64,000 nt of DNA from Sphingomonadales bacterium 39-57-19 (GTDB taxonomy: Bacteria; Pseudomonadota; Alphaproteobacteria; Sphingomonadales; Sphingomonadaceae), in assembly GCA_002282385.1 (NCBI GenBank), contig NCJG01000006.1:1-64000 (forward strand). Reading direction: 5' to 3'. Below the pieces are notes generated by a model. The model was not told the DNA's origin and searched no databases. It was given only the letters and a program-made list of their open reading frames with translations. Positions 44,033 to 55,061 of this stretch are shown one piece after another (the stretch's first letter is position 1; each line of letters begins with the position of its first letter). Both the position numbers and the translations under genes were made by a program.

Positions 44033-44245
44033 GCCGATATCTCTACGCAAGTAGAGTGAGACAATAGGAATACCGCCGAGTTTACTCGGGCTGCGTTCCC
44101 CGTCTTACCAGATTGCTCATTAAGGTGAGTCACTGGTGCCTAGCCCGGACGGGGCAATGCTTAAAAATTCAGGGCTGGATTTAGGCGTCACGCCCTCCTG
44201 GCAATCCTGCCAGCCGGGCCTCTGACATAAGTTGGAGTATGGATC
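44033..44245 (+). promoter_or_regulatory. 213-base structured spacer between rpsJ and rplC
   Basis: Perfect hairpins are seen at 44041-44056 (CTCTAC-GCAA-GTAGAG, a GNRA-type loop), 44076-44089 (CCGAGT-TT-ACTCGG) and 44198-44213 (CTGGCA-ATCC-TGCCAG). No gene is seen. Most S10 clusters have only tens of bases here, so a regulatory leader for rplC and downstream genes is plausible. Confidence 0.45.
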
Positions 44246-45076
44246 ATGCGCACTGGCGTGATCGCGAAAAAGATGGGTATGATGCGCCTCTTCAATGAAG
44301 ATGGTCGTCACGTACCTGTGACCGTTTTGGCGCTGGAAGGCTGCCAAGTGGTCGGAGCCCGCAATGCAGACAAGGATGGCTATTTTGCTGTTCGTCTCGG
44401 TGCCGGCGCCCGTAAAGCGAAAAATGTAAACAAACCACAACGCGGCGAGTTCGCTAAAGCACAGGTCGAGCCAAAAGCTCGCGTTGCTGAATTCCGCGTT
44501 GATAATGCCGACGGCTTGCTGCCTGTCGGCGCTTCTCTTTCCGCAGACCATTTTGTTGACGGCCAGCTCGTCGACATCACTGGTCACACGCAGGGTAAAG
44601 GCTTTGCCGGCGCCATGAAGCGTTGGGGCTTCGGTGGTATGCGCGCATCGCACGGTGTGTCCATCACCCACCGTGCCCATGGTTCGACTGGCCAACGCCA
44701 GGATCCAGGCAAGGTGTTCAAGAACAAGAAGATGGCCGGCCACATGGGTGACCGTCAGCGCACACAACAAAATCTTGAAATCGTCCGCACTGATGTTGCG
44801 CGCGGTCTTATCTTCGTAAAGGGTTCCGTACCTGGCGCGAAGAACGGTTGGTTGCTTGTTCGCGATGCCGTCAAGGTTCCTACACCTGAAGCTGCTCCGT
44901 TCCCCGGCGCGTTGAAGAATGACAATGAAGCCCCAGTGGTTGAAGACGTCATCATCAACACCGAAGTTGAAGTAGCAGATACCCCCGCTGTCGAAGCTGA
45001 AGCGCCTGCCGCTGAAGCTGCGCCCGCTGTCGAAGCACCTGCTGCTGACGCCGGCGAAGAAAAGAAGGAGGGCTAA
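44246..45076 (+). CDS. rplC: Ribosomal protein L3 with Ala/Glu-rich C-terminal extension
   Basis: The first 212 residues are a normal L3 ([50 protein letters not shown] in two parts). About 60 extra residues follow, rich in Ala, Glu, Val and Pro and ending in Lys-Lys-Glu-Gly. E. coli L3 is 209 aa. The tail is probably disordered and exposed. GGAG precedes the start, and the tail's 3' end supplies the Shine-Dalgarno of rplD. Confidence 0.95.
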   Translation: MRTGVIAKKMGMMRLFNEDGRHVPVTVLALEGCQVVGARNADKDGYFAVRLGAGARKAKNVNKPQRGEFAKAQVEPKARVAEFRVDNADGLLPVGASLSADHFVDGQLVDITGHTQGKGFAGAMKRWGFGGMRASHGVSITHRAHGSTGQRQDPGKVFKNKKMAGHMGDRQRTQQNLEIVRTDVARGLIFVKGSVPGAKNGWLLVRDAVKVPTPEAAPFPGALKNDNEAPVVEDVIINTEVEVADTPAVEAEAPAAEAAPAVEAPAADAGEEKKEG

Positions 45077-45079
45077 GCC

Positions 45080-45706
45080 ATGAAGCTCAAGGTTCAAACC
45101 CTCGACGCCAAGGCAAAGGGCGACATCGATTTGAATGACGACGTATTTGGCATTGAGCCACGCGCCGACATTCTGCACCGTGTTGTTACCTGGCAGCGTG
45201 AAAAGGCCCGCGGTACGGCTCGTCCGACCCGTGAGCGTTCAGACGTTGCACGCACCGGCAAGAAATTCGGCAACCAAAAGGGTGGCGGTACTGCCCGTCA
45301 CGGTGACCGCGCTGCTCCGATCTTCATCGGTGGTGGTAAGGCCCATGGTGCCCGTCTGCGTGACTTTAACCCATCGTTGAACAAGAAGATCCGCTCATTG
45401 GGTCTGAAGATGGCGCTTTCGAGCAAGGCTAAGGCTGGTTCGCTTATCGTTCTTGAAGATCTTGATCTGGCTGCTGCAAAGACTGCGGCGCTTAAGGGTC
45501 AGGTTGGCAAGCTCGGTTTCGGCAAGACGACGCTGGTTATCGATGGCGACACCGTTAACGACAATTTCCGTATGGCTTCGGCTAACCTGGTCGGCATCAA
45601 CGTGATGCCTGCTGTTGGTGCCAATGTTTATGACATTCTGAAGCATGACACGCTGGTCTTGACCCGCGCTGCGGTCGAGAAACTGGAGGCCCGTTTCAAT
45701 GGCTAA
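45080..45706 (+). CDS. rplD: Ribosomal protein L4
   Basis: 208-residue 50S protein lining the exit tunnel; in enterobacteria it represses the S10 operon. The tunnel loop [20 protein letters not shown] and the [11 protein letters not shown] helix are typical. Starts four bases after rplC and overlaps rplW by eight bases. Confidence 0.96.
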   Translation: MKLKVQTLDAKAKGDIDLNDDVFGIEPRADILHRVVTWQREKARGTARPTRERSDVARTGKKFGNQKGGGTARHGDRAAPIFIGGGKAHGARLRDFNPSLNKKIRSLGLKMALSSKAKAGSLIVLEDLDLAAAKTAALKGQVGKLGFGKTTLVIDGDTVNDNFRMASANLVGINVMPAVGANVYDILKHDTLVLTRAAVEKLEARFNG

Positions 45707-46007
45707 GGATAAAGCAATCGACGTGCGTCATTATGACGTGATCGTTGCACCGCACATCACCGAAAAGGCGACCCTGCTGTCGGAGCACAACGCTGTTGTG
45801 TTCAAAGTCACGGGTAGCTCGACCAAGCCACAGATCAAGGCAGCTGTTGAAGCCCTGTTCGACGTCAAGGTCCTGAACGTGAATACGCTCGTGCAAAAGG
45901 GCAAAACCAAGCGCTGGAAGGGCAAGCCTTACACGCGTTCGGATGTCAAAAAAGCAATCGTCACTTTGGCCGAAGGCCAGAGCATTGACGTGACCACCGG
46001 TATTTAA
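45699..46007 (+). CDS. rplW: Ribosomal protein L23
   Basis: 102-residue exit-site protein that docks trigger factor and [15 protein letters not shown] and [17 protein letters not shown] are the conserved opening; the [20 protein letters not shown] loop is typical. Overlaps rplD by eight bases. Confidence 0.96.
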   Translation: MAKDKAIDVRHYDVIVAPHITEKATLLSEHNAVVFKVTGSSTKPQIKAAVEALFDVKVLNVNTLVQKGKTKRWKGKPYTRSDVKKAIVTLAEGQSIDVTTGI

Positions 46008-46017
46008 GGGCAGGATA

Positions 46018-46854
46018 ATGGCACTCAAAAGCTACAAACCAACTAGCCCCGCCCGTCGCGGCCTTGTGCTGGTTGACCGGTCGAGCCTCTACAAAGGCGG
46101 TCCTGTAAAGGGACTGACCGAAGGTAAGAGCAAGACCGGCGGCCGTAACAACAAGGGTCACGTGACTTCGCGCGGTATCGGCGGCGGTCATAAGCAAAAA
46201 TATCGTCTGATCGACTTTAAGCGTCGTAAATGGGATATGCCTGCAACCGTTGAGCGTCTGGAATATGACCCCAACCGTTCGGCCTTCATCGCACTTGTAA
46301 AGTACGAAGATGGTGAACTGGCCTACATCCTTGCACCACAGCGTCTTGCCGTAGGCGACGTTGTTGTTGCCGGCGAAAAGACCGACGTTAAGCCAGGCAA
46401 CGCCATGTTGCTGAGCCAGATGCCGGTTGGTACGATTTGCCACAACATCGAAATGAAGCCCGGTAAGGGTGGTCAGATCGCACGTTCAGCAGGCACCTAT
46501 GTGCAGCTGGTCGGTCGTGACGGTGGCCGCGTTATCGTTCGCCTGAACTCAGGCGAGCAGCGCTACATTCTCGGCACGTGCATGGGTACAGTTGGCGCGG
46601 TTTCGAACCCAGACAACTCGAACACGACCCTTGCCAAGGCAGGCCGCAATCGCTGGCGCGGCATTCGCCCGCTGACGCGTGGTGTTGCTAAGAACCCTGT
46701 CGATCACCCGCATGGTGGTGGTGAAGGTCGTACATCAGGTGGCCGTCATCCGGTTACACCTTGGGGTAAGCCAACAAAGGGTGCTCGTACCCGCAGCAAC
46801 AAGTCGACCGACCGGATGATCATCCGTTCGCGGCATGCTAAGAAGAAGAGGTAA
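46018..46854 (+). CDS. rplB: Ribosomal protein L2
   Basis: 278-residue 50S core protein needed for subunit joining and peptidyl transfer. The conserved [20 protein letters not shown] segment near residue 225, with its essential His, is intact; N-terminal [14 protein letters not shown] fits the family. Confidence 0.97.
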   Translation: MALKSYKPTSPARRGLVLVDRSSLYKGGPVKGLTEGKSKTGGRNNKGHVTSRGIGGGHKQKYRLIDFKRRKWDMPATVERLEYDPNRSAFIALVKYEDGELAYILAPQRLAVGDVVVAGEKTDVKPGNAMLLSQMPVGTICHNIEMKPGKGGQIARSAGTYVQLVGRDGGRVIVRLNSGEQRYILGTCMGTVGAVSNPDNSNTTLAKAGRNRWRGIRPLTRGVAKNPVDHPHGGGEGRTSGGRHPVTPWGKPTKGARTRSNKSTDRMIIRSRHAKKKR

Positions 46855-46857
46855 CTC

Positions 46858-47133
46858 ATGTCTCGTTCCGTCTGGAAAGGTCCGTTTGTTGACCTCTATC
46901 TGCTGAAAAAAGCAGAAACCGCTCAGGAAGCATCGAAGGCTGCGCCGATCAAGACTTGGTCGCGTCGCTCGACAATCCTGCCTCAGTTCGTTGGCCTGAC
47001 GTTCAGCGTCTATAATGGCCACAAGTTCATTCCCGTTTCGGTGAATGAGGACATGGTCGGCCATAAGCTTGGTGAGTTCGCTCCAACGCGGACTTATCAT
47101 GGCCATGGCGCAGATAAGAAGGGCAAACGCTAA
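46858..47133 (+). CDS. rpsS: Ribosomal protein S19
   Basis: 91-residue 30S head protein. Starts [12 protein letters not shown] and contains [20 protein letters not shown] and the [16 protein letters not shown] end typical of S19. Its TAA shares one base with the rplV ATG. Confidence 0.97.
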   Translation: MSRSVWKGPFVDLYLLKKAETAQEASKAAPIKTWSRRSTILPQFVGLTFSVYNGHKFIPVSVNEDMVGHKLGEFAPTRTYHGHGADKKGKR

Positions 47134-47513
47134 TGGGTAAGGCATCCGCACCCCGTCGCGTCGCCGACAATGAAGCTCTGGCAGTGGGCACAACCATTCG
47201 TGGTTCGGCTCAGAAGCTTGGCCTCGTTGCCGCGCTGATCCGTGGCAAGAAAGCCGAAGACGCGCTCAACATTCTGAAATTCTCCACAAAGGGAATGGCA
47301 GAAGACGTGCGCAAGGTTCTGGCATCCGCCATCGCCAACGCCGAAAACAACCACAACCTTGACGTCGACAGCCTTGTCGTCGCCGAGGCAAGCGTTGGCA
47401 AGGCACTGACCATGAAGCGTTTCATGGCCCGTGGCCGCGGCAAATCGAGCCGGATCATCAAACCATTCAGCCGTCTGCGCATCGTTGTGCGTGAACAGCA
47501 AGAAGAGGCATAA
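47133..47513 (+). CDS. rplV: Ribosomal protein L22
   Basis: 126-residue 50S protein reaching into the exit tunnel. The [20 protein letters not shown] helix and the beta-hairpin [15 protein letters not shown] are conserved. Overlaps rpsS by one base. Confidence 0.96.
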   Translation: MGKASAPRRVADNEALAVGTTIRGSAQKLGLVAALIRGKKAEDALNILKFSTKGMAEDVRKVLASAIANAENNHNLDVDSLVVAEASVGKALTMKRFMARGRGKSSRIIKPFSRLRIVVREQQEEA

Positions 47514-47516
47514 GTC

Positions 47517-48221
47517 ATGGGTCAGAAATCAAATCCAATCGGGCTTCGCCTGCAGATCAACCGGACTTGGGATAGCCGTTGGTACGCCGAAGGTGCGGAA
47601 TATGGCCGCATGCTTCTGGAAGATATCAAGATCCGCAAGTTCATCTTTGAAACACTGCCACAAGCAGCGATTTCAAAGGTCGTCATCGAGCGTCCTGCCA
47701 AGAATTGCCGCGTTTCAATCTACGCAGCACGTCCTGGCGTGATCATCGGCAAGAAGGGTGCGGACATTGAGAAGCTGAAAAAGCAGATCAATAAGTTCAC
47801 CACCGCTGAAGTGTCGTTGAACATCGTTGAAATCCGCAAGCCGGAAGTCGACGCGAAGCTCGTAGCGCAGGGTATTGCTGACCAGCTTATCCGTCGTATC
47901 GCATTCCGTCGTGCCATGAAGCGCGCGATGCAATCGGCGATGCGTCTGGGAGCAGAAGGTATCAAGATTACCTGCGGTGGTCGTTTGGGCGGCGCAGAAA
48001 TCGCACGCGTTGAATCGTACCGTGAAGGCCGCGTGCCTGCGCATACGCTTCGTGCCAACATTGACTATGCCGAAGCCGAAGCACTGACTGCTTATGGCAT
48101 CATCGGCATTAAATGCTGGATCTTCAAAGGCGAAATCTTGGGTCATGACCCAATGGCAACTGACCGACTGATGATGGAAGCGCAGACTTCCGGCGTCCGT
48201 CCGCAGTCTGACCGCCGCTAA
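47517..48221 (+). CDS. rpsC: Ribosomal protein S3
   Basis: 234-residue protein at the mRNA entry channel. [20 protein letters not shown] opens it; the KH motif [16 protein letters not shown] is near residue 75 and [20 protein letters not shown] follows near 160. Confidence 0.97.
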   Translation: MGQKSNPIGLRLQINRTWDSRWYAEGAEYGRMLLEDIKIRKFIFETLPQAAISKVVIERPAKNCRVSIYAARPGVIIGKKGADIEKLKKQINKFTTAEVSLNIVEIRKPEVDAKLVAQGIADQLIRRIAFRRAMKRAMQSAMRLGAEGIKITCGGRLGGAEIARVESYREGRVPAHTLRANIDYAEAEALTAYGIIGIKCWIFKGEILGHDPMATDRLMMEAQTSGVRPQSDRR

Positions 48222-48237
48222 AGGTTAGGAACTAGAC

Positions 48238-48672
48238 ATGTTGCAACCAAAGAAAACAAAGTTCCGCAAGCAGTTCAAGGGACGCATCAAGGGCGAAGCC
48301 AAGGGCGGGTCTGACCTGAACTTCGGTTCATACGGCCTGAAGGCGCTTGAGCCAGAGCGGATTACCGCACGTCAGATCGAAGCGGCTCGCCGCGCGATTA
48401 CGCGTCACATCAAACGTCAGGGACGTTTGTGGATCCGTATCTTCCCGGACGTGCCGGTCACGAAAAAGCCTGCCGAAGTTCGTCAGGGTAAGGGCAAGGG
48501 TTCGGTCGAATATTGGGCAGCCAAGGTTAAGCCTGGCCGTATCATGTTTGAACTCGACGGTGTTCCTGGTCCACTCGCAGCTGTCGCATTCCAGCGTGCA
48601 GCCATGAAACTGCCAATCAAGACCAAGGTCGTGGCGCGTCTCGGCGACACCTCGCATCTGGGAGCATCATAA
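48238..48672 (+). CDS. rplP: Ribosomal protein L16
   Basis: 144-residue 50S protein near the A site. [37 protein letters not shown] and the conserved [16 protein letters not shown] segment identify it. Two bases separate it from rpmC. Confidence 0.97.
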   Translation: MLQPKKTKFRKQFKGRIKGEAKGGSDLNFGSYGLKALEPERITARQIEAARRAITRHIKRQGRLWIRIFPDVPVTKKPAEVRQGKGKGSVEYWAAKVKPGRIMFELDGVPGPLAAVAFQRAAMKLPIKTKVVARLGDTSHLGAS

Positions 48673-48673
48673 G

Positions 48674-48883
48674 ATGAGCAAAACCGAAGATCTCCGCGTC
48701 AAGAGCGACGATCAGCTTGCTGTTCAGCTCGGCGAATTGAAGCGCGAAGCGTTTAACCTGCGTTTCCAATCGGCCACTGGCCAGATGGAAAAGCCGGCAC
48801 GTGTGCGTGAAGTGCGTCGTGACATCGCCCGCATCAAAACCCTGCAGGGTGAGCGCCAGCGCGCCGCCGCAAAGACGGCATAA
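48674..48883 (+). CDS. rpmC: Ribosomal protein L29
   Basis: 69-residue helical protein at the tunnel exit. The [20 protein letters not shown] segment is the L29 signature. Confidence 0.95.
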   Translation: MSKTEDLRVKSDDQLAVQLGELKREAFNLRFQSATGQMEKPARVREVRRDIARIKTLQGERQRAAAKTA

Positions 48884-48893
48884 GGAGCTACCC

Positions 48894-49157
48894 ATGCCAA
48901 AACGTATTCTCACAGGGACCGTGGTCTCCGACAAGAATGACAAGACCATTGTCGTTCTCGTCGAGCGCAAAGTGAAGCACCCGCTTTACGGCAAGATCAT
49001 TCGTCGCACGAAGAAGTATCACGCCCATGACGAAAACAACGTCGTGAAAGAGGGCCAAGTCGTCCGCATCGAAGAGTGCGCGCCGATTTCCAAAAACAAG
49101 ACCTGGCGCTTGGTAGCTGACGCTGCCGCCCCAGTCGCCGCAACGAAGGAGGATTGA
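48894..49157 (+). CDS. rpsQ: Ribosomal protein S17
   Basis: 87-residue 30S primary binder. The start [18 protein letters not shown] at 48894 follows an AAGGAG site; a longer upstream frame overlapping rpmC is rejected. [10 protein letters not shown] and [18 protein letters not shown] are conserved. Confidence 0.96.
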   Translation: MPKRILTGTVVSDKNDKTIVVLVERKVKHPLYGKIIRRTKKYHAHDENNVVKEGQVVRIEECAPISKNKTWRLVADAAAPVAATKED

Positions 49158-49161
49158 TTCC

Positions 49162-49530
49162 ATGATTCAGATGCAATCCAATCTCGATGTTGCGGACAAC
49201 AGCGGCGCAAAGCGCGTTCAGTGCATCAAGGTGCTTGGCGGTTCCAAGCGTCGCGTAGCTGGCGTTGGCGACATCATCGTGGTGTCGATCAAAGAAGCTG
49301 CACCGCGCGGCAAGGTAAAGAAGGGTGACGTGCACAAGGCCGTTATCGTTCGTACCCGCAAAGACATCCGCCGTGCAGACGGTTCGGTTATCCGCTTCGA
49401 CTCCAATGCTGCCGTTCTTATCGGTAACAACAAGGAGCCGATTGGCACACGTATCTTCGGACCAGTGGTTCGTGAGCTGCGCGCCAAGAACCACATGAAA
49501 ATCATCAGCTTGGCACCGGAGGTGCTATAA
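49162..49530 (+). CDS. rplN: Ribosomal protein L14
   Basis: 122-residue 50S interface protein. [20 protein letters not shown] and [20 protein letters not shown] are typical and complete. Confidence 0.97.
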   Translation: MIQMQSNLDVADNSGAKRVQCIKVLGGSKRRVAGVGDIIVVSIKEAAPRGKVKKGDVHKAVIVRTRKDIRRADGSVIRFDSNAAVLIGNNKEPIGTRIFGPVVRELRAKNHMKIISLAPEVL

Positions 49531-49532
49531 CA

Positions 49533-49853
49533 ATGGCTCTGGCAAAAATCAAAAAGGGTGACACGGTCGTCGTGCTCGCCGGTAAAGACAAGGGCAAGTC
49601 CGGCGAAGTAACCGCCGTAATGCCTAAGGACAGCAAAGTCGTCGTCGCAGGCGTCAATATTGCTGTGCGTCACCGGAAAGCTTCGCAGGCAAACCCGCAG
49701 GGCGGTCTCGATCGCTTTGAAGCACCGCTGCACATTTCGAATGTGGCTTTGGCGGATCCGAAAACAGGCAAGGCAACACGCGTTCGCGTGGAAACCAAGG
49801 ACGGCAAGAAGGTCCGCGTGGCCGTGAAGTCCGGGGAGACGATCAGTGGCTGA
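49533..49853 (+). CDS. rplX: Ribosomal protein L24
   Basis: 106-residue assembly-initiator protein of the 50S. The KOW motif [18 protein letters not shown] lies at the N-terminus. Overlaps rplE by eight bases. Confidence 0.95.
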   Translation: MALAKIKKGDTVVVLAGKDKGKSGEVTAVMPKDSKVVVAGVNIAVRHRKASQANPQGGLDRFEAPLHISNVALADPKTGKATRVRVETKDGKKVRVAVKSGETISG

Positions 49854-50430
49854 TACCAAATATACTCCACGTATGAAGAAGCTGTACGACGACGCCGTCG
49901 TCAAGGGCTTGACTGAAAAGTTCGGTTACACAAACCGCTTCGCAGTGCCAAAGATCGAAAAGATCACACTCAACATGGGTGTTGGTGAAGGTTCGCAGGA
50001 CAAGAAGAAGGTTACGACCGCTCTTGCTGAAATGGAACTGATCGCTGGTCAAAAGCCAGTCATCACCAAGGCGAAGAAATCCATCGCTGGCTTCAAGCTG
50101 CGTGAAGGCATGCCAATCGGCGTGAAAGTAACGCTTCGTGGCGCCCAGATGTATGAATTCTTGGATCGCCTCGTCACCATCGCAATGCCACGCATTCGCG
50201 ATTTCCGTGGCCTGAACCCAAAGAGCTTTGATGGCCGTGGCAACTTTGCGATGGGTCTCAAGGAACAGATCATTTTCCCAGAAATCAGCTATGACGCCAT
50301 CGACACGGTGCGCGGCATGGATGTGATCGTAACGACTTCGGCAAACTCGGACGACGAGGCGCGCGAACTGCTTAAGCTGTTCGGCTTCCCGTTCCCTGTA
50401 GAAGAAGCTGACGAAAAGGCGGCTGCATAA
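49846..50430 (+). CDS. rplE: Ribosomal protein L5
   Basis: 194-residue 5S rRNA-binding protein. Starts with GTG inside the end of rplX, after a GGGGAG site. [19 protein letters not shown] and [20 protein letters not shown] are conserved. Confidence 0.96.
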   Translation: MADTKYTPRMKKLYDDAVVKGLTEKFGYTNRFAVPKIEKITLNMGVGEGSQDKKKVTTALAEMELIAGQKPVITKAKKSIAGFKLREGMPIGVKVTLRGAQMYEFLDRLVTIAMPRIRDFRGLNPKSFDGRGNFAMGLKEQIIFPEISYDAIDTVRGMDVIVTTSANSDDEARELLKLFGFPFPVEEADEKAAA

Positions 50431-50735
50431 TGGCTAAACTGAGCTCCATAAACAAGAACGAGCGTCGCAAGAAGCTGGCGAAGAAATACGCCGGACGTTA
50501 TGCGAAGTTGAAGGCGATGGCGAAAGACCAGTCGTTGGATGACAGCGAGCGTTTGATTGCACGCCTGAAAATGGCTGAAATTCCCCGCAATGGTAACCCG
50601 CACCGCGTGCGTAACCGTTGCGAAACCACCGGGCGTCCTCGCGGCGTGTACCGTAAATTCAAGCTGAACCGTATCGAACTGCGTAATCTTGCCAATAAGG
50701 GCATGATCCCGGGCGTTACGAAGTCGAGCTGGTAA
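50430..50735 (+). CDS. rpsN: Ribosomal protein S14
   Basis: 101-residue, zinc-free long form of S14 (no CxxC pairs). [20 protein letters not shown] is the signature. Shares one base with the rplE stop. Confidence 0.96.
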   Translation: MAKLSSINKNERRKKLAKKYAGRYAKLKAMAKDQSLDDSERLIARLKMAEIPRNGNPHRVRNRCETTGRPRGVYRKFKLNRIELRNLANKGMIPGVTKSSW

Positions 50736-50746
50736 GGATAAGATAG

Positions 50747-51142
50747 ATGGCAATGACCGATCCTTTGGGTGATATGCTCACCCGTATCCGCAACGGCCAG
50801 CGGGCGAAGAAAGACTCTGTAGTCTCGCCAGCGTCCAGCCTGCGGACCCGCGTTCTCGATGTTCTGCAGCGTGAAGGCTATATTCGCGGTTACAGCGAAG
50901 AAGCTTTGGGTGCACATAAGGGCATCCGCATCGAGCTGAAATATTTCGAAGGCGCTCCTGCTATTCAGCATGTCGCCCGCGTTTCGAAGCCTGGTCGCCG
51001 CGTATATTCAGGAAGCCAAGAGCTTCCGATTATCCGCAACGGCCTTGGCATCACCATCGTTTCGACGCCAAAGGGCGTTCTGTCTGACGCTGAAGCGCGC
51101 GCACAGAATGTCGGCGGCGAAATCCTGGCGGAGGTATTCTAA
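50747..51142 (+). CDS. rpsH: Ribosomal protein S8
   Basis: 131-residue 16S-binding protein, in E. coli the translational repressor of the spc operon. [16 protein letters not shown] and the C-terminal [16 protein letters not shown] are typical. Stop overlaps the rplF start. Confidence 0.96.
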   Translation: MAMTDPLGDMLTRIRNGQRAKKDSVVSPASSLRTRVLDVLQREGYIRGYSEEALGAHKGIRIELKYFEGAPAIQHVARVSKPGRRVYSGSQELPIIRNGLGITIVSTPKGVLSDAEARAQNVGGEILAEVF

Positions 51143-51675
51143 TGAGCCGCATTGGTAAGAAACCTGTTCCCATTCCTGCCGGCGTAACCGCCAGCATGGA
51201 AGCGGGCACGCTTTCGGTCAAAGGACCGAAGGGCGAACTGAAAATGCCTATGAGCGACCTTATCTCTTACGAGATGCAGGACGACGGTCTTTCGGTAAAG
51301 CCAGCCAATGGCAGCAAGGCAGCCCGCGCGTTTTGGGGCATGCAGCGTACGTTGGTACAGAACCTCGTTACGGGTGTAACCGAAGGCTTTACGAAAGTCC
51401 TCGAAATCACCGGCGTTGGTTACCGTGCAAACAGCCAAGGCAAGATGTTGAAGCTGCAACTTGGCTACAGCCATGATGTCGACTTCGCGATCCCAGAGGG
51501 CATCGAAATCAAGACACCTGATAACACCACGGTGGAAATCTCAGGTATCGACAAGCAGAAGGTTGGGCAGGTTGCTGCTGAAATCCGTCGCTGGAGGAAG
51601 CCAGAGCCATATAAGGGCAAGGGCATCAAGTACCGCGGCGAGTATATCTTCCGCAAGGAAGGGAAGAAGAAATAA
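51142..51675 (+). CDS. rplF: Ribosomal protein L6
   Basis: 177-residue 50S stalk-base protein with the two repeated folds. [15 protein letters not shown] and [19 protein letters not shown] are conserved. One-base overlaps on both sides. Confidence 0.96.
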   Translation: MSRIGKKPVPIPAGVTASMEAGTLSVKGPKGELKMPMSDLISYEMQDDGLSVKPANGSKAARAFWGMQRTLVQNLVTGVTEGFTKVLEITGVGYRANSQGKMLKLQLGYSHDVDFAIPEGIEIKTPDNTTVEISGIDKQKVGQVAAEIRRWRKPEPYKGKGIKYRGEYIFRKEGKKK

Positions 51676-52028
51676 TGGCAAAACTGTCTCTCTTTGCAAG
51701 GCGCCGTCAACGCGTTCGTTCGAAATTGCGGGCGCAGGTTGCTGGACGTCCTCGTCTTTCCGTGCACCGCACTGGTCGCCACATCTATGCACAAGTCATT
51801 GACGATTCGAAGGGCGCGACCATCGCGTCTGCTTCGACCCTCGACAAGGACGTGAAGGCTAAGAACGGCTCGACAACTGAAGCTGCGGCTGATGTTGGCA
51901 AGCGGGTAGCTGAAGCTGCTAAGAAAGCTGGCATTTCCAGCGTGGTTTTTGATCGTGGCGGGTTCCTGTTTCACGGTCGCGTCAAAGCGCTTGCTGATGC
52001 AGCGCGCGAAGGCGGATTGGAGTTCTGA
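51675..52028 (+). CDS. rplR: Ribosomal protein L18
   Basis: 117-residue 5S rRNA-binding protein. [20 protein letters not shown] and [20 protein letters not shown] identify it. Confidence 0.96.
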   Translation: MAKLSLFARRRQRVRSKLRAQVAGRPRLSVHRTGRHIYAQVIDDSKGATIASASTLDKDVKAKNGSTTEAAADVGKRVAEAAKKAGISSVVFDRGGFLFHGRVKALADAAREGGLEF

Positions 52029-52720
52029 TGATGGCTGAAAACACTGAAAGCACTGTACCTGTGACTGACGGCGCAGCTCCTGAAGCAGCCGAAGGTCAAC
52101 GTCGTGGTCGCGGCGGTCGTGGCGGCGGTGATAACCGTGGTGGCGGTGGCCGTGGTCGTAATAACGATCGTCGTCCTGCACAGGAAGAAGATGATGGCAC
52201 GATCGAAAAGCTCGTTCACATCAACCGCGTTTCGAAAACTGTTAAGGGCGGTAAGCGCTTCGGTTTTGCGGCACTCGTCGTTGTTGGTGACGGTCAAGGT
52301 CGCGTAGGCTTTGGTCATGGTAAAGCACGCGAAGTGCCAGAAGCCATTAACAAAGCGACTGCAGCTGCCAAGAAATCGATGATCCGCGTCGCCCTGAAAG
52401 ATGGTCGTACGTTGCATCACGACGGCAAGGGCCATTTCGGCGCTGGCAAGGTGACGTTGCGTTCAGCACCAGCCGGTACCGGCATCATCGCAGGTGGCCC
52501 AATGCGCGCTGTCTTCGAAAGCCTGGGCGTTGCGGACGTTGTGACCAAGTCGGTCGGTACGTCGAACCCTTACAACATGATCCGTGCTACTTTCGCGGCG
52601 CTGTCTGAACAGACCAGCCCCAAGTCGGTAGCGCAGCGTCGCGGCAAGAAAATCGCCGACCTTCTTGGTCGCGGTGGCAGCAAAACTGCTGAAGCCGACG
52701 CAGAAGCAATTGCGGAGTAA
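52028..52720 (+). CDS. rpsE: Ribosomal protein S5 with an RGG-rich N-terminal extension
   Basis: The S5 core starts at about residue 59 ([20 protein letters not shown]) and is complete to the end. Before it lie an acidic stretch (residues 1-24) and an Arg/Gly-rich tract (25-49) with repeated RGG and GGR units. E. coli S5 is 167 aa; this is 230. RGG tracts often bind RNA, so the extension may touch rRNA or mRNA near the entry channel; this is inference. Two adjacent ATG codons are possible starts. Confidence 0.95.
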   Translation: MMAENTESTVPVTDGAAPEAAEGQRRGRGGRGGGDNRGGGGRGRNNDRRPAQEEDDGTIEKLVHINRVSKTVKGGKRFGFAALVVVGDGQGRVGFGHGKAREVPEAINKATAAAKKSMIRVALKDGRTLHHDGKGHFGAGKVTLRSAPAGTGIIAGGPMRAVFESLGVADVVTKSVGTSNPYNMIRATFAALSEQTSPKSVAQRRGKKIADLLGRGGSKTAEADAEAIAE

Positions 52721-52725
52721 TCGAT

Positions 52726-52902
52726 ATGGCGAAGATTAAACTGAAGCAGACCGGTTCGCCGATCCGCCGTCCAGCCTCACAGCGCGCAACTTTGAAGGGC
52801 CTTGGCCTTGACAAGATGAACCGCGTTGTCGAAATCGAAGACACAGCCGAAGTGCGCGGAATGATCCGCACAGTTCGTCACATGGTCCAAATTCAGGACT
52901 GA
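52726..52902 (+). CDS. rpmD: Ribosomal protein L30
   Basis: 58-residue protein starting [20 protein letters not shown] and ending [13 protein letters not shown], both typical of L30. It fits between rpsE and rplO as in other spc clusters. Confidence 0.95.
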   Translation: MAKIKLKQTGSPIRRPASQRATLKGLGLDKMNRVVEIEDTAEVRGMIRTVRHMVQIQD

Positions 52903-52941
52903 TAACATCAGCGCGAATTAAAGCGAAAGCGAGTGCACGAC

Positions 52942-53478
52942 ATGAAATTGAATGACATTAAAGACAACGAAGGCGCCCGCCATCGCCGTATGCGCGTTGG
53001 CCGTGGTATTGGTTCGGGCAAAGGCAAGACCTCGGGTCGCGGCCAAAAGGGTCAGACCAGCCGTTCGGGTGTTTCGATCAACGGATTTGAAGGCGGCCAG
53101 ATGCCACTTCACATGCGTATTCCAAAGCGCGGCTTCAACAACATCTTCGCCAAGGACCATGCAGAAGTAAATCTGGGCATGATCCAGAAGTTTATCGATG
53201 CCAAGAAAATCGACATCAAAGCTGTTGTTGACCATGCGGCGTTGAAGGCAGCTGGTCTTGCACGTGGTGGCAAGGACGGCGTCCGTTTGTTGGCTAAGGG
53301 TGAACTCACCTCCAAGGTTAACTTCTCTGTTGCTGGTGCTTCAAAGGCAGCCGTTGAGGCCGTTGAAAAGGCCGGCGGTAAGGTTGAAGTGCTGGTAAAG
53401 GTTTCTGCATCGGAAAAAGCCGCTGCGAAGAAATCGTCAGTCAAGAACGCTGCTAAAGAAGCTGCGGCCAAGAAATAA
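52942..53478 (+). CDS. rplO: Ribosomal protein L15 with Lys/Ala-rich tail
   Basis: The start [20 protein letters not shown] at 52942 is the family norm; a GTG nine bases upstream is rejected. [16 protein letters not shown] and [18 protein letters not shown] are conserved. The protein (178 aa) is about 30 residues longer than E. coli L15, the excess being a C-terminal Lys/Ala tail. Confidence 0.95.
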   Translation: MKLNDIKDNEGARHRRMRVGRGIGSGKGKTSGRGQKGQTSRSGVSINGFEGGQMPLHMRIPKRGFNNIFAKDHAEVNLGMIQKFIDAKKIDIKAVVDHAALKAAGLARGGKDGVRLLAKGELTSKVNFSVAGASKAAVEAVEKAGGKVEVLVKVSASEKAAAKKSSVKNAAKEAAAKK

Positions 53479-53507
53479 GACGGGGGCGACGACTTCGCTC
53501 TTGTCAT

Positions 53508-53543
53508 GCCAGCCCCGCTTCCCGATATGGGCTGGCGGGGTTT
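53508..53543 (+). terminator. Hairpin after rplO
   Basis: GCCAGCCC pairs perfectly with GGGCTGGC across a 13-base loop, followed by GGGGTTTGAC. The U tract is weak, so it may only partly reduce transcription into secY. Confidence 0.45.
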
Positions 53544-53650
53544 GACATTTCTGGGGTTCATCCAGATACAGTCAGGCGAAATTTTTGGGGTGAAGCCGTT
53601 GCGCGATTATCGTGCATTCACGGTTAATCCGGAACCAAGGAACGTATATC

Positions 53651-55027
53651 ATGGCATCTAGGGCCGACCAAATGGCCTCGAACCTCAATTTATCGAAGTT
53701 CGGGCAGGCAACAGAGCTTAAGAACCGCATCTGGTTCACTATCGGCGCGCTCATCATATTCCGGATGCTGAGCTTCGTGCCGCTGCCGGGCGTTGATCCT
53801 ATCGCGCAAGCAGCCCTTTATGCGAACAACGCTGCCGGCGGCGTTCTTGATATCTTCAACACTTTCTCGGGCGGCAGCCTTGAGCGCATGAGCCTCATCG
53901 CGCTTGGCGTCATGCCCTATATCACCGCGTCGATCGTGGTGCAGCTCTCTGCATCGCTGTCGCCTACGCTTGCTGCCATCAAGAAAGAGGGCGAGAGCGG
54001 ACGCAAGAAACTCAACCAATATACCCGCTACGGCACAGTGTTCCTGACCGCGGTGCAGGGATATTTCCTTGCCGCAGGGCTCGAAAGCCTCGCTGCGGCA
54101 AATGGCATTAGCGCGGTTGTTGAACCGGGCATGATGTTCCGCATCGTTGCGACCATCAGCCTTATCGGCGGCACCATGTTCCTGATGTGGCTGGGTGAAC
54201 AGATTACATCGCGGGGTATCGGCAACGGTATCTCATTGATCATCATGGCGGGTATCGTCGCCCAAATGCCACGGTTGTTCGCACAGCTTCTTGAAGGCGG
54301 ACGGACCGGATCCATCAGTGGCTTTCTGATCGTCGGCTTTTTGTTGATGTTCGTCGGCCTGACTTTGCTGATCTGTTTCATGGAGCGCGGCCAGCGCCGG
54401 GTACTTATTCAATATCCAAAGCGCGCGACGCAGCGCGGCATGATGCAAGCTGACCGCAGCCATCTTCCATTGAAGATCAACACTGCTGGCGTCATCCCGC
54501 CGATTTTTGCATCGTCATTGTTGCTGCTGCCTATCACCATTACGCAGCTTGGCGGAAACAAGGTTGCGGGTGAAAGCGCGATGGGTGACTTTGTCATCAC
54601 GTTGAACCAATATCTGGCCCATGGCCAGCCGGTGTATCTCGCGCTCTATGGCCTCGGCATCATCTTCTTCTGCTTCTTTTACACCGCTGTGGTGTTCAAT
54701 CCGGAAGAAACATCCGAGAATCTGAAAAAAGCCGGTGGCTTCATTCCGGGCATTCGTCCGGGCAAGAACACCGAATCCTATCTGGATTATGTTCTGACGC
54801 GCATCACCGTGTTGGGCGCCGCCTATCTGACCTTGGTCTGCTTGTTGCCCGACTATGTCATGGGCCAAACTGGCCAGCAGCAGTTCTTCGCGATTGGCGG
54901 GACCAGCTTGCTCATTCTGGTCAACGTTACCATTGATACGATTTCACAGATCCAGAGCCATCTGCTCGCCCACCAATATGGGGATTTGTTGAAGAAGGCC
55001 AAGTTGAAGGGTGGACGCGCCCGCTAA
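53651..55027 (+). CDS. secY: Preprotein translocase subunit SecY
   Basis: Channel-forming subunit of the Sec translocon. The start MASRADQMASNLNLSKFGQA at 53651 has an AAGGAA site upstream and is preferred over an earlier codon. Ten membrane helices are visible; GGSLERMSLIALGVMPYITA, the YTRYGTVFLTAVQGYF helix and the cytosolic loop RRVLIQYPKRATQRG are family marks. Length 458 aa is normal. Confidence 0.96.
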   Translation: MASRADQMASNLNLSKFGQATELKNRIWFTIGALIIFRMLSFVPLPGVDPIAQAALYANNAAGGVLDIFNTFSGGSLERMSLIALGVMPYITASIVVQLSASLSPTLAAIKKEGESGRKKLNQYTRYGTVFLTAVQGYFLAAGLESLAAANGISAVVEPGMMFRIVATISLIGGTMFLMWLGEQITSRGIGNGISLIIMAGIVAQMPRLFAQLLEGGRTGSISGFLIVGFLLMFVGLTLLICFMERGQRRVLIQYPKRATQRGMMQADRSHLPLKINTAGVIPPIFASSLLLLPITITQLGGNKVAGESAMGDFVITLNQYLAHGQPVYLALYGLGIIFFCFFYTAVVFNPEETSENLKKAGGFIPGIRPGKNTESYLDYVLTRITVLGAAYLTLVCLLPDYVMGQTGQQQFFAIGGTSLLILVNVTIDTISQIQSHLLAHQYGDLLKKAKLKGGRAR

Positions 55028-55061
55028 AGGTGCGACATCGAAACGAACAGGGACACGTTTC

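Noticed and set aside
44120..45178. 352-residue open frame opposite rplC and rplD
   Set aside because: Spans the rpsJ-rplC spacer and two ribosomal genes in antisense; no recognisable domain.
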